NCBI RefSeq assembly: GCF_000332055.1
Contig: NZ_ALVZ01000181.1
Location: forward strand, 1-41,121
DNA from: Xenococcus sp. PCC 7305
GTDB taxonomy: Bacteria > Cyanobacteriota > Cyanobacteriia > Cyanobacteriales > Xenococcaceae
Direction: 5' to 3'
DNA length: 41,121 nucleotides
Both the position numbers and the translations under genes were made by a program. Positions 26,383 to 33,815 of the stretch are shown one piece after another. How positions within the stretch are numbered: the first letter of the stretch is position 1; the number at the start of each line of letters is the position of its first letter. Below the pieces are notes generated by a model, which saw only the letters and a program-made list of their open reading frames with translations, ran no database searches and was not told the DNA's origin.

Positions 26383-27129
26383 ATGAAAATACAGCATAAT
26401 ATTGCAGGTATCGAAAACCTGGGGGAAATTGAATTCCAAAAGCGAGTTTTTGTTATGCCTTGGGAAGAAAGAATTTTCGGTATTCATGTGGCGATGATGG
26501 CCTTAAGTAGTCATTTAGATACCGATTCTGTCCCCGACTATTCGATAAGTACAGTCCCGACAACTTTTAAAAGCACCTGGACTTGGGGACATCTCCGTAT
26601 GGGAGCAGAAGGGATGAACCCCTTTGATTACTTCAAATTTCGCTATTACGAAAAATGGTTAGGGGGAATTTCTGGCTTTTTCATCGAAGAAGGATATATT
26701 ACCGAAGAAGAACTAGACGCGAAAACTGCACTCTATTTAGAAGATGGCAATTTGGACAATGCACCCTTGCCTGATAAATTGGAACCCGCGATCGATGAGC
26801 AGGTAATTAAGTACCTCAGAGAAGGCGATTCCCCGGAAAGGGATATTGCGACTAAACCCAAATTTGCTGTAGGAGATAAGATTCGCGTCAAAAGTATCCC
26901 ACCAACAGACCATACCCGTTTGCCAGGAAATCTCCAGGGGAAGATTGGCATTATTGATGTGGTTTACGATGCTCCTTATACTTACTTTTTCCCAACTACA
27001 GATGGGTTGGGTAAGCCGATGCCCGTTTATAACGTTAAATTTGAAGCCATTGAATTATGGGGAGAGATGGCAGAGCCAAATAACGTTTACTACAACGATT
27101 TATTTGAAACTTATCTAGAAGCTGCATAA
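26383..27129 (+). CDS. nthB: Nitrile hydratase beta subunit, cobalt type
   Basis: The 248-residue protein pairs with the alpha subunit to hydrate nitriles to amides in the cytoplasm. The N-terminal helical part (MPWEERIFGIHVAMMALSSH; FKFRYYEKWLGG; EEGYITEEELDA) and the C-terminal SH3-like barrel (AVGDKIRVKSIPPTDHTRLP; NLQGKIGIIDVV; FEAIELWGEMAEPNN) match the beta family, including the conserved HTRLP arginine segment. Length is close to usual. The gene lies upstream of alpha, the order typical of cobalt-containing enzymes (iron-type operons are alpha then beta). The 30-bp gap to nthA indicates co-transcription. A tandem repeat precedes its leader. Confidence 0.93.
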   Translation: MKIQHNIAGIENLGEIEFQKRVFVMPWEERIFGIHVAMMALSSHLDTDSVPDYSISTVPTTFKSTWTWGHLRMGAEGMNPFDYFKFRYYEKWLGGISGFFIEEGYITEEELDAKTALYLEDGNLDNAPLPDKLEPAIDEQVIKYLREGDSPERDIATKPKFAVGDKIRVKSIPPTDHTRLPGNLQGKIGIIDVVYDAPYTYFFPTTDGLGKPMPVYNVKFEAIELWGEMAEPNNVYYNDLFETYLEAA

Positions 27130-27159
27130 CTAATCAAACAGATAAACAATTAAACTAGT

Positions 27160-27780
27160 ATGACTAAATATGACGGTTTTGGTTACGATAGCGATCGCGA
27201 AATCTACAGTGCTGCCCGCGTTCGCGCTTTAGAATCACTCCTGATTGAAAAAGGAGTTATTTCAGGAGAAACGGTAAACAAAGTTCTCAATTATTTTGAG
27301 ACGGAAATGGGTCCTTTTAATGGGGCAAAAATTGTGGCTAAGGCTTGGAGCGATCCTGAGTTCAAAGCCAAATTGTTAGAAGACTGCAATGCGGCGATTT
27401 CCGATATTGGTTTGCCCATAGGAATGTCTGGAGCAGAAGGAGAGCATATGAAAGTTGTCGAAAATACGGCGCAAGTGCATAACATAGTCATCTGCACTCT
27501 TTGTTCCTGTTATCCTTGGCCAACCTTGGGTTTACCTCCCTATTGGTTTAAAGACCCGACATTTCGAGCGAGAGCAGCTAGAGAACCCAGAGCGGTACTA
27601 CAAGAATTTGGTGTGGAATTACCTGAAGACGTAACTATTAGTCTTTGGGACAGTAGTGCACAGATTCGTTGGTTTGTGCTACCGGCCAGACCTGAGGGAA
27701 CAGAAGGGATGAGTGAAGCTGAACTAGCTAAACTGGTAACGCCAGAAGCCATGATGGGTGTAGCTCTAGTTTCGGCCTAA
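27160..27780 (+). CDS. nthA: Nitrile hydratase alpha subunit, cobalt type
   Basis: The 206-residue catalytic subunit carries the metal claw CTLCSC at residues 112-117, followed by YPWPTLGLPPYWFKD. Threonine after the first Cys and Tyr after the last mark the cobalt class (iron enzymes have CSLCSCT). In mature enzymes the second and third cysteines are oxidised to sulfinic and sulfenic acids. The helical N-terminus (VRALESLLIEKGVI) and IVAKAWSDPEFKAKLL also match the family. The next genes encode maturation factors and a metal permease, so cobalt loading is catered for locally. No amidase or nitrile-producing enzyme is in the window, so the physiological nitrile and the fate of the amide are unknown. 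Confidence 0.96.
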   Translation: MTKYDGFGYDSDREIYSAARVRALESLLIEKGVISGETVNKVLNYFETEMGPFNGAKIVAKAWSDPEFKAKLLEDCNAAISDIGLPIGMSGAEGEHMKVVENTAQVHNIVICTLCSCYPWPTLGLPPYWFKDPTFRARAAREPRAVLQEFGVELPEDVTISLWDSSAQIRWFVLPARPEGTEGMSEAELAKLVTPEAMMGVALVSA

Positions 27781-27814
27781 ACTACAAAAAATTGTCTACT
27801 ATCGATTAATTACA

Positions 27815-28183
27815 ATGCAATTAAGATTTGAACATTTTGCCGCAACTAGCCTGCTCGGTAGCGAAGAATCACCCCCAAGGAATAATGGCGAGTTGCAATT
27901 TGCTCGTGACTGGGAAGGTACCGCTTTTGGTATGGCCCTCGCATTGGCCAAGAAAGGTCACTATGAATGGGAAGACTTTCGTCAGGAGTTAATTGCTTCT
28001 ATTGAAGAATGGGAATCAGAACATGAGCGTGACGATCCCAGTTGGGATTATTATCAACGCTGGCTAATCGCTTTGGAACGCCTGGCAATTGAATCGGAAC
28101 TGATTGATCCCAAAGAATTGGAACAGCGCACTGCTGAAATAATTTATTGTAAACAGGATGATGAGAAGGAAAAGACTAACTAA
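27815..28183 (+). CDS. Nitrile hydratase accessory / activator protein (14K type)
   Basis: The 122-residue acidic helical protein resembles the small accessory proteins (NhhG/NhlE, p14K) that carry cobalt into the alpha subunit by subunit exchange and resemble the beta N-terminus. Visible features are [20 protein letters not shown] (about 26-45), [22 protein letters not shown] and a [15 protein letters not shown] helix. It follows nthA by 34 bp and overlaps the next gene by 26 bp, so translation of the two is probably coupled. This is the expected activator for a cobalt enzyme. Confidence 0.85.
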   Translation: MQLRFEHFAATSLLGSEESPPRNNGELQFARDWEGTAFGMALALAKKGHYEWEDFRQELIASIEEWESEHERDDPSWDYYQRWLIALERLAIESELIDPKELEQRTAEIIYCKQDDEKEKTN

Positions 28184-29129
28184 AATCCCCGTAACTGTCT
28201 TAACTGGCTATTTGGGAGCGGGGAAAACCACTCTGCTAAATCATATTCTGACTCAGGAACATGGCAAGAAAGTAGCTGTAATTGTCAATGAATTTGGTGA
28301 AATTGGGATTGATAATCAATTGGTTGTCGATTCCGATGAAGAAATTGTGGAGATGAATAATGGTTGTATTTGCTGTACTGTGCGGGGAGATCTAATTCGC
28401 ATCATCAGTAAATTACTGGAGCGCCGTGATAGTTTCGACCATTTAGTCATTGAAACTACCGGCTTAGCCGACCCAGCCCCAGTTATTCAATCTTTTTTTG
28501 TCGATGAAATTTTATATAAACAGACAGAACTAGATGCTATTGTCACTGTTGTCGATGCAAAATACGTTCACAACCATTGGGAAAGCAATGAGGCTCAGGA
28601 ACAAATTGCTTTTGCAGATGTCATTTTGGTCAATAAGATTGATTTGGTTAGTGATCCAGAAAGAGAACAGTTAATCAAAAAAATTCGTAGCCTCAACGCG
28701 ATCGCAAAAATTCAGTCTACTCAAAACTGCAATATAGACATTGACTTTGTTTTGGGAATCGGAGCTTTCGATCTTAAAAATGCCCTCACAATCGACCCGC
28801 AATTTTTGGATGAAGACGCCCATGAACATGATCAATCTGTCGCTTCTGTCGCGATCGCGAATGAAGGAATTGTTGATGGTGTGAAACTAAATAAGTGGCT
28901 CAATCAATTAGTTCAGGCGATCGGGCAGGATATTTTTCGCATGAAAGGCATCCTTAATGTTGATGATGAAGATCGCAGATTTGTCTTTCAAGGAGTTCAT
29001 ATGACCTTGGATGGCAGACCGGGAAAACCCTGGAAACCGACGGAATTACGCAATAACGAATTAGTATTTATTGGCCGCAATCTCAACGAAGCTGAGCTAT
29101 TATCCGGCTTTCTAACATGTTTAACTTAG
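28158..29129 (+). CDS. CobW/P47K-family GTP-binding metallochaperone
   Basis: The 323-residue G3E GTPase has Walker [10 protein letters not shown] (near residue 17), the metal-binding CxCC motif in [13 protein letters not shown] (near 67), Walker-B-like [12 protein letters not shown] and the guanine motif NKID. A C-terminal CobW_C domain (about 230-320: [28 protein letters not shown]) completes it. Relatives insert zinc, cobalt or iron into enzymes; P47K activates iron-type nitrile hydratases. Placed after the 14K-type activator, this one probably supports cobalt insertion. Two ATGs in a row (28158, 28161) are possible starts, both inside the preceding gene. Confidence 0.92.
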   Translation: MMRRKRLTKIPVTVLTGYLGAGKTTLLNHILTQEHGKKVAVIVNEFGEIGIDNQLVVDSDEEIVEMNNGCICCTVRGDLIRIISKLLERRDSFDHLVIETTGLADPAPVIQSFFVDEILYKQTELDAIVTVVDAKYVHNHWESNEAQEQIAFADVILVNKIDLVSDPEREQLIKKIRSLNAIAKIQSTQNCNIDIDFVLGIGAFDLKNALTIDPQFLDEDAHEHDQSVASVAIANEGIVDGVKLNKWLNQLVQAIGQDIFRMKGILNVDDEDRRFVFQGVHMTLDGRPGKPWKPTELRNNELVFIGRNLNEAELLSGFLTCLT

Positions 29130-29152
29130 TGGTGAAATAGAGGAAATAAAAC

Positions 29153-29806
29153 ATGAAATCATTGAAGCAGAATTCTTATTTACGCAAAGTAGTATTAGCT
29201 TTTATTGCTATCCAACTATTGATAACAGCTCCAGCTTTGGCTCATCACCCTCTTGATGGAAGGCTTCCCGCCAATTTCTTCGAAGGCATCATGTCGGGTT
29301 TTGGACATCCAGTAATTGGTTTCGATCATCTAGCTTTTGTAATTGCTAGTGGTTTGCTTGCCTTGAAAATAACAGGAGGAATTTTAATACCTATTGCTTT
29401 TGTGCTCGCCACAGGTATTGGTGCTGGCATACATTTGTTATCAATTAATTTACCTATTCCGGAAATAGTTATCGCGGTTTCAGTGGTCTTGTTTGGCATC
29501 TTATTGACTATTAAAAGTCAACGCAAGAAAAATTTTAATTATGGATTGAAAATTTCTGGACTAGCTGGATTAGCTGGAATATTTCACGGTTTCGCCTATG
29601 GGGAAGGTATTTTTGGCGCAGAACCCACTCCGATGTTTGCTTATTTGATTGGCTTTATCATGATTCAGCTAGTAATTTCTCTCGGAATATATTTTATTGC
29701 TAATAAAGCTCGCATAATTGTATCAGCTAAGTATTTAATTCCTATATTAGGTGTAGCAATTGTATCTACTGGGATAGTTTTTCTTTCTTCGGCATTAATT
29801 GCCTAA
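29153..29806 (+). CDS. HupE/UreJ-family nickel/cobalt permease
   Basis: The 217-residue membrane protein has a signal-like first helix ending ALAHHPLDGR, then about six further hydrophobic helices. Signature histidine segments are HPVIGFDHLAFVIASG (about 47-62) and FHGFAYGEG (about 142-150), both expected metal ligands. HupE/UreJ members import nickel or cobalt. GAGGAA lies eight bases before the ATG, and the gene follows the CobW gene by 23 bp, so it belongs to the nitrile hydratase transcript. Cobalt is therefore the likely substrate, taking the place of the NiCoT transporter (NhlF) of Rhodococcus clusters. It is followed by a strong hairpin that ends the unit. Confidence 0.9.
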   Translation: MKSLKQNSYLRKVVLAFIAIQLLITAPALAHHPLDGRLPANFFEGIMSGFGHPVIGFDHLAFVIASGLLALKITGGILIPIAFVLATGIGAGIHLLSINLPIPEIVIAVSVVLFGILLTIKSQRKKNFNYGLKISGLAGLAGIFHGFAYGEGIFGAEPTPMFAYLIGFIMIQLVISLGIYFIANKARIIVSAKYLIPILGVAIVSTGIVFLSSALIA

Positions 29807-29838
29807 AATCATCAATATAATTCTTTTAACCAAGATGG

Positions 29839-29876
29839 CACCCCGTCCCAATTCTCAAAGGAGTAAGGGCGGGGTG
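29839..29876 (+). terminator. GC-rich hairpin after the nitrile hydratase cluster
   Basis: CACCCCGTCCC (29839-29849) pairs with GGGCGGGGTG (29867-29876) around a 17-base loop, with one bulge, followed by TTTA. It sits 33 bp after the HupE stop and before the convergent ferredoxin gene, so it probably terminates the operon. Confidence 0.65.
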
Positions 29877-29908
29877 TTTAAAGGCCCGGCAAAGTGCAGA
29901 CAGATAAA

Positions 29909-30208
29909 TTAGTAAAGTTCGTCTTCTTGATGAGTCATAATAGTACAGTCAGAGGTCGGAGAAGCTACACAGGTAAGAACAAATCCTGCGGCTAGCTGCT
30001 CGTCATCTAAAAAAGCTTGATCGGATTGATCTATACTGCCTTCGATAAGTTTTCCGGCGCAACTAGAACAAGAGCCAGAATGACAAGAAATAGGCAAGTC
30101 GATATCTTGTTCTTCTGCTGCATCGTAGATGAACTGATCTTCAGCTACTTCGATAGTGGCATTGATGCCTTCTGCTTCATTGATTAGCTTAACTGTGTAA
30201 GTTGCCAT
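29909..30208 (-). CDS. Plant-type [2Fe-2S] ferredoxin
   Basis: The 99-residue protein ([14 protein letters not shown]...) is a small soluble electron carrier. Cluster ligands follow C-x4-C-x2-C-x29-C, in [14 protein letters not shown] and VLTC. Most of the body ([28 protein letters not shown]; read in parts) is PetF-like, but the cluster loop CHSGSCSSC is that of the heterocyst ferredoxin FdxH rather than the photosynthetic CRAGACSTC. It may serve a dedicated partner instead of bulk photosynthesis. The frame is open 44 codons further upstream, but that part is unrelated to ferredoxins, and the ATG at 30208 gives the normal length. It diverges from the recombinase-like gene. Confidence 0.93.
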   Translation of the reverse strand: MATYTVKLINEAEGINATIEVAEDQFIYDAAEEQDIDLPISCHSGSCSSCAGKLIEGSIDQSDQAFLDDEQLAAGFVLTCVASPTSDCTIMTHQEDELY

Positions 30209-30267
30209 ATTGTTTATAAGTTTATCTTGATAAAATACAATGAGATCATTGTTTATTGGGTTTTGAG

Positions 30268-30627
30268 ATGAATACAGGAAATCCAGAAATTGACCCTGTA
30301 TGGGAACGCCTAGAGAGGGGACGACAAGCAAAAGCAGCACAGGGGGGTTATGCGGGTTATGGCTCGCCTGCCTTTGGTCAGAAAGCAGTTAAGGGAAAGT
30401 TAGTAGACGATCCGACTGAGCAAGAAATCATTGAGTTGATTCGCCGTCATCATAAATCGGGGAAATCGTTGCAGAAAATCGCTAACTGGCTCAATGAACA
30501 CGGCTATAGGACTAAGCGTGGCAGTAATTGGCAGAAGATTTCTGTTAAGCGGGTGTTAGATCGGCTTTATGGCAAAAATCCCCGAATTCAGGTCAAGAAT
30601 CCTACTAGCGCTTCAGATCTCAAATAA
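30268..30627 (+). CDS. Stand-alone 'Recombinase' domain protein
   Basis: The 119-residue protein resembles the middle Recombinase domain (pfam07508) of large serine recombinases: [61 protein letters not shown] and [16 protein letters not shown]. The N-terminal catalytic resolvase domain with the serine nucleophile and the C-terminal coiled coil are absent, so it cannot recombine DNA by itself. It may be a DNA-binding remnant that has become an independent protein; similar short proteins occur in other cyanobacteria. The ATG at 30268 is preferred over a TTG four codons upstream. Confidence 0.75.
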   Translation: MNTGNPEIDPVWERLERGRQAKAAQGGYAGYGSPAFGQKAVKGKLVDDPTEQEIIELIRRHHKSGKSLQKIANWLNEHGYRTKRGSNWQKISVKRVLDRLYGKNPRIQVKNPTSASDLK

Positions 30628-30674
30628 CCTTTGTTGCACCCAAAGCACTGTTTTCAAGTCCATACAATCTACTA

Positions 30675-30701
30675 TTGCGTAACATCTCTCTTATCATAAA
30701 C
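30675..30701 (+). repeat. Left copy of a perfect 27-bp inverted repeat
   Basis: It begins TTGCGTAACATCTCTC and ends TTATCATAAAC. Its exact reverse complement is at 31857-31883. A 14/15 match to its core (CGTAACATTTCTCTT) also occurs at 30749-30763, just before the four-CBS start. The copies flank the four-CBS gene. Confidence 0.9.
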
Positions 30702-30767
30702 CCTAAATGCCTCAATGTGAAATAATATATGGAATGAAGGATTTTTCTCGTAACATTTCTCTTGAGG

Positions 30768-31751
30768 ATGGAAATTGTGGAAGTGAATCGCAACTTGTTT
30801 GCCACACCCGATTTAGAAACGACAATCGACCGTAACCCTCTTATTATTACGCCGGAAATTCCCTTACTCGAAGCGATCGCTATCATGAGTCAGGCTCAAG
30901 GTAGTAGCTGTGTTTTATCTGACCAAGAGATGTCTGTAGAGGAAAAGTCTGGTCATCAGTTACGTTCTAGTTGTGCCTTAATTCTCAAAGATGAAAAAAT
31001 CTTGGGCATCTTAACTGAAAGAGATATTGTTAAGCTGACAGCTTCGATGACCTCCTTTGCCAATCTTACCGTCACCGAAGTTATGACCCATCCGGTGGTC
31101 ACCCTTAAAGAAGATAACTTTTCTGATATTTTTGCCGCACTATTTTTATTCCGTCGCTATCAAATTCGCCACTTACCTTTAGTCGATGACAATGATCGGC
31201 TTCTCGGGGTTATTTCCCCTGCGACAATTCGCGATGCGATGCGACCCGCAAATTTGCTGAAATTAAGGAGAGTTTCTGATGTCATGAGTCGCAACCTTGT
31301 CACCGCGACTGCCTATCACTCGATTAAAGAAATCGCTCAACTCATGGCGAGAAATCGGGTTAGTTGTGTTGTCATTGTCTCTGAAGATCCAGAAAGAGAA
31401 ATTAGACACCCTATAGGAATCATTACTGAACGGGATCTTGTAAAATTCCAAACGTTACAACTATCTTTAGATCAAATCGCGGCAAAAGAGGTCATGAGTT
31501 CACCCTTATTATTGCTTGGCCCAAAAGATTCTTTATTAGCTGCCCATCAAATCATGAAATCTCAAAAAATTAGACGATTAGTTGTGTCTTGGAACTGGGG
31601 AAAAGAGCTAGGAATCGTAACGCAAACAAGTCTTTTGAAAATATTTGATCCGATGGAGATGTACACGGTAATTGAATCTTTGCAGCATACAATACAACAG
31701 TTGGAACGGGAAAATCAGGAATTATTAAATAAAGTTAGGCTTAGCGAATAA
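30768..31751 (+). CDS. Four-CBS-domain protein with C-terminal coiled coil
   Basis: The protein of about 327 residues has two CBS pairs. The first (about 20-150) includes ILKDEKILGILTERDIVKL and VTEVMTHPVVTLKEDNFSD. The second (about 165-300) includes VSDVMSRNLVTATAYHSIKE, PIGIITERDLVKF and AKEVMSSPLLLLG. CBS pairs bind adenine nucleotides and report energy state. The last 25 or so residues (IQQLERENQELLNKVR) are a short coiled coil that in many cyanobacterial proteins joins CBS domains to PAS, kinase or GGDEF outputs; here nothing follows. TTG (30762), ATG (30768) and GTG (30777) are all possible starts, and GAGG at 30764 fits the GTG best. It is flanked by a 27-bp inverted repeat and followed by thioredoxin. 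Confidence 0.88.
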   Translation: MEIVEVNRNLFATPDLETTIDRNPLIITPEIPLLEAIAIMSQAQGSSCVLSDQEMSVEEKSGHQLRSSCALILKDEKILGILTERDIVKLTASMTSFANLTVTEVMTHPVVTLKEDNFSDIFAALFLFRRYQIRHLPLVDDNDRLLGVISPATIRDAMRPANLLKLRRVSDVMSRNLVTATAYHSIKEIAQLMARNRVSCVVIVSEDPEREIRHPIGIITERDLVKFQTLQLSLDQIAAKEVMSSPLLLLGPKDSLLAAHQIMKSQKIRRLVVSWNWGKELGIVTQTSLLKIFDPMEMYTVIESLQHTIQQLERENQELLNKVRLSE

Positions 31752-31856
31752 TTTTTAGACCAAAGCTCTAACTGAATAGGTAATTAGAAAATAGCTCTGG
31801 GAAATCACAACAGTCGAGCTGATTATAGAAATTTACTTCACATCGAGGTCTTTAAA

Positions 31857-31888
31857 GTTTATGATAAGAGAGATGTTACGCAACATCT
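31857..31888 (-). repeat. Right copy of the 27-bp inverted repeat with hairpin
   Basis: Bases 31857-31883 are the exact reverse complement of 30675-30701. The end of the repeat also forms a local hairpin, AGATGTT-ACGC-AACATCT (31871-31888). It lies 112 bp before the thioredoxin gene, so it could act as its operator, as a 3' structure for the CBS mRNA, or as one end of a mobile unit. Confidence 0.9.
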
Positions 31889-31999
31889 AGCTCTTTGTCT
31901 TTTGCACAAAAGCTTACAAGACCAAAAAGGTAATAAAGATTTGGAAGCGCAAAACTGTTCATTATCAAGACAATTTAACAAAATATTTAGGTATTAATT

Positions 32000-32335
32000 A
32001 TGTCAACAACTATCAAAGCGGAATATGCTCAAGGAGCTCAACTTAAGGAGCTAATTAATCAAGGAAATCTCGTTGTGGTTGACTATACAGCAACTTGGTG
32101 TGGACCTTGCCGTTTGATTGCTCCTCTTATGGATCAACTAGCAGACGAATATCAAGGAAAAGCTCAAGTAGTTAAAGTCGATCTAGATCAAAACAAAGAC
32201 AATGCTAAGCAATACAACATTCGTAGTATTCCGACAGTTTTAATTTTTAAAAATGGACAAGAAGTAGATCGCGTGGTCGGGAGAGCAAACTATGAACAAT
32301 TTAGCAATGCTCTAGAGAAGCAGTTGAGACTATAG
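32000..32335 (+). CDS. trxA: Thioredoxin
   Basis: The 111-residue protein has the canonical active site WCGPC (Cys34 and Cys37) in VDYTATWCGPCRLIAPLMDQ, the cis-proline motif RSIPTVLIFKNG and a C-terminal helix. It reduces target disulfides in the cytosol. It lies 67 bp upstream of the CBS-CP12 gene on the same strand; CP12-type disulfides are classical thioredoxin targets, so this may be a dedicated partner. The exact thioredoxin class (m, x, y or cyanobacterial TrxA/B/Q) cannot be decided from inspection. Confidence 0.95.
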   Translation: MSTTIKAEYAQGAQLKELINQGNLVVVDYTATWCGPCRLIAPLMDQLADEYQGKAQVVKVDLDQNKDNAKQYNIRSIPTVLIFKNGQEVDRVVGRANYEQFSNALEKQLRL

Positions 32336-32402
32336 CTTTGAACTCTTAGAAATAAATACAATGAGATAAGTTAATAATAATTCCCAAAAAACTGAGACTT
32401 AA

Positions 32403-33020
32403 ATGCTTAGAGTAAGAGATATCATGACGACGAGTGTCGTAACTATTAGTGGTTCAGCCACTGTGGCGGACGCAGTAAAAGTCATGAAAGAAAAAGGATT
32501 ACGAGCTTTGATTGTGGAGCCTCGTAGCGATCGCGATCCCTATGGCATTGTCACCGAAACTGATGTGATCTATAAAGTAGCGGCCTATGGCAATGACCCC
32601 AAGAAAATGCGAGTGTTTGAGATTATGACTAAACCTTGCATTACAATGCAGCCAAATTTAGGAGTAGAATATGCGGCTCGCCTGTTTGCTAATACTCGAA
32701 CTCGTCGTGCGCCTGTGATTGAAGGAAAACTTTTGGGTATAGTTTCCGTTAGTGACATTCTCAGAAAAAGTGATGTTGCGGAAGAACAAGTACAGCTTTT
32801 CCTTGAGGATCGCATTGACGCTGCCAGAGAAGATGCGCGGGAAATATGTGCGGCTAAAGGGAAAACTTCTCCTGAATGTGCTGCGGCTTGGGACATTGTA
32901 GAAGAACTGCAAGCAGCAGCTTCCCATAAGCGCCAGAGCAAAGTAACTCCCAACAACTCCTTGCAAGAATATTGCGCTGCCAATCCCGATGCTCCAGAAT
33001 GTCGGATTTATGAAGACTAA
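32403..33020 (+). CDS. CBS-CP12 fusion protein
   Basis: The 205-residue protein joins a CBS pair (1-125: VRDIMTTSVVTISGSATVAD; RVFEIMTKPCITMQPNLG) to a complete CP12 domain (about 138-205). The CP12 part has Cys149 and Cys159 around AKGKTSPE, the AWDIVEEL core (162-169), and Cys191 and Cys200 in YCAANPDAPECRIYED, so both redox disulfides can form. CP12 controls phosphoribulokinase and GAPDH in the Calvin cycle according to redox state; in the known cyanobacterial CBS-CP12 family the CBS part senses adenine nucleotides. Placement after thioredoxin fits redox control. The CBS part is about 84% identical by eye to that of the next gene, so the two arose by tandem duplication. Confidence 0.95.
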   Translation: MLRVRDIMTTSVVTISGSATVADAVKVMKEKGLRALIVEPRSDRDPYGIVTETDVIYKVAAYGNDPKKMRVFEIMTKPCITMQPNLGVEYAARLFANTRTRRAPVIEGKLLGIVSVSDILRKSDVAEEQVQLFLEDRIDAAREDAREICAAKGKTSPECAAAWDIVEELQAAASHKRQSKVTPNNSLQEYCAANPDAPECRIYED

Positions 33021-33056
33021 TTCCCAAATTATTTTGACCTTGAGGAGATGGCAATT

Positions 33057-33509
33057 ATGATGACAGCCCAAGATATCATGACGACTAATGTTGTAACTAT
33101 TAGCGGCTCAGCCACTGTAGCCGAAGCAGTAAAAGTCATGAAGGAAAAAGGATTACGAGCTTTGATTGTAGAGCCTCGTAGCGATCGCGATCCCTATGGT
33201 ATTGTCAGCGAGACCGATATTATCTATAAAGTAGCGGCCTATGGCAATGACCCCAAGAAAATGCGAGTGTTTGAAATTATGACCAAACCTTGCATTACAG
33301 TACAGCCAAATTTAGGTGTAGAATATGTAGCTCGCCTGTTTGCTAATACTCGAACTCGTCGTGCTCCGGTGGTCCAAGATGGTTTAAAAGGCATTATTTC
33401 GATTAGTGATCTCATGCATAAAAGCGATTTTGTCGAAAGTCCAAAAAGTGATTTTGAACTATATTGCGAAGAGAATCCTAGTGCATTAGAAGCTAGGATA
33501 TATGACTAG
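33057..33509 (+). CDS. CBS-pair protein with degenerate CP12 tail
   Basis: The 150-residue protein is a tandem duplicate of the CBS-CP12 gene. Its CBS pair (1-125) is nearly the same, but the N-terminal CP12 half (first Cys pair and AWD_VEEL) is missing. Only a C-terminal remnant remains, FELYCEENPSALEARIYD (133-150): Cys137 is kept, and the position of the last CP12 cysteine is Ala146. It cannot form either CP12 disulfide. It may be a redox-insensitive GAPDH-binding variant, a mixed-oligomer partner of the neighbour, or a decaying copy. The ATG at 33057, nine bases after GAGGAG, aligns with the neighbour's start; the ATG at 33048 overlaps that ribosome site. Confidence 0.9.
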   Translation: MMTAQDIMTTNVVTISGSATVAEAVKVMKEKGLRALIVEPRSDRDPYGIVSETDIIYKVAAYGNDPKKMRVFEIMTKPCITVQPNLGVEYVARLFANTRTRRAPVVQDGLKGIISISDLMHKSDFVESPKSDFELYCEENPSALEARIYD

Positions 33510-33815
33510 TAGCGCTGTGCGGAAGTAATAGGTAATAAGTAATGAGTAATAAGTCTTGATACATCAGCTTTTTGCTCTTCGTTGATAGATAGCTTATTTA
33601 CGCCTGCGTCTACTGGATTGTGCAGTGCGATCGCGCTTTTAGCTGCGATCGCGCAGTATTAGGCTTCGCCTGATCTCTCCTGAATAAATTAAGCCAGTAA
33701 TAACTTGATATTTGTGCTTCTTGAGAGGTTCTTCAAATTCATTAATCTAGGTTGGTTAGACAGGTTTTACCCATAATAAAAAATAAGTGTTTGGGTAATC
33801 AAATTGGTAATCAAT
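33510..33815. other. Gap with short tandem repeat and paired HIP1 sites
   Basis: There is no gene. An 8-bp-period array of GTAATAAG-like units lies at 33524-33554. TGCGATCGCGC occurs twice (33626-33636 and 33644-33654); because GCGATCGC is palindromic these can fold into a hairpin. AGGCTTCGCCT (33660-33670) is a third small palindrome. These may end the CBS gene transcript. The rest is AT-rich. Confidence 0.6.

Noticed and set aside
30209-30340. 44-codon extension of the ferredoxin
   Set aside because: The sequence is unrelated to ferredoxins and overlaps the divergent promoter and the start of the neighbouring gene.
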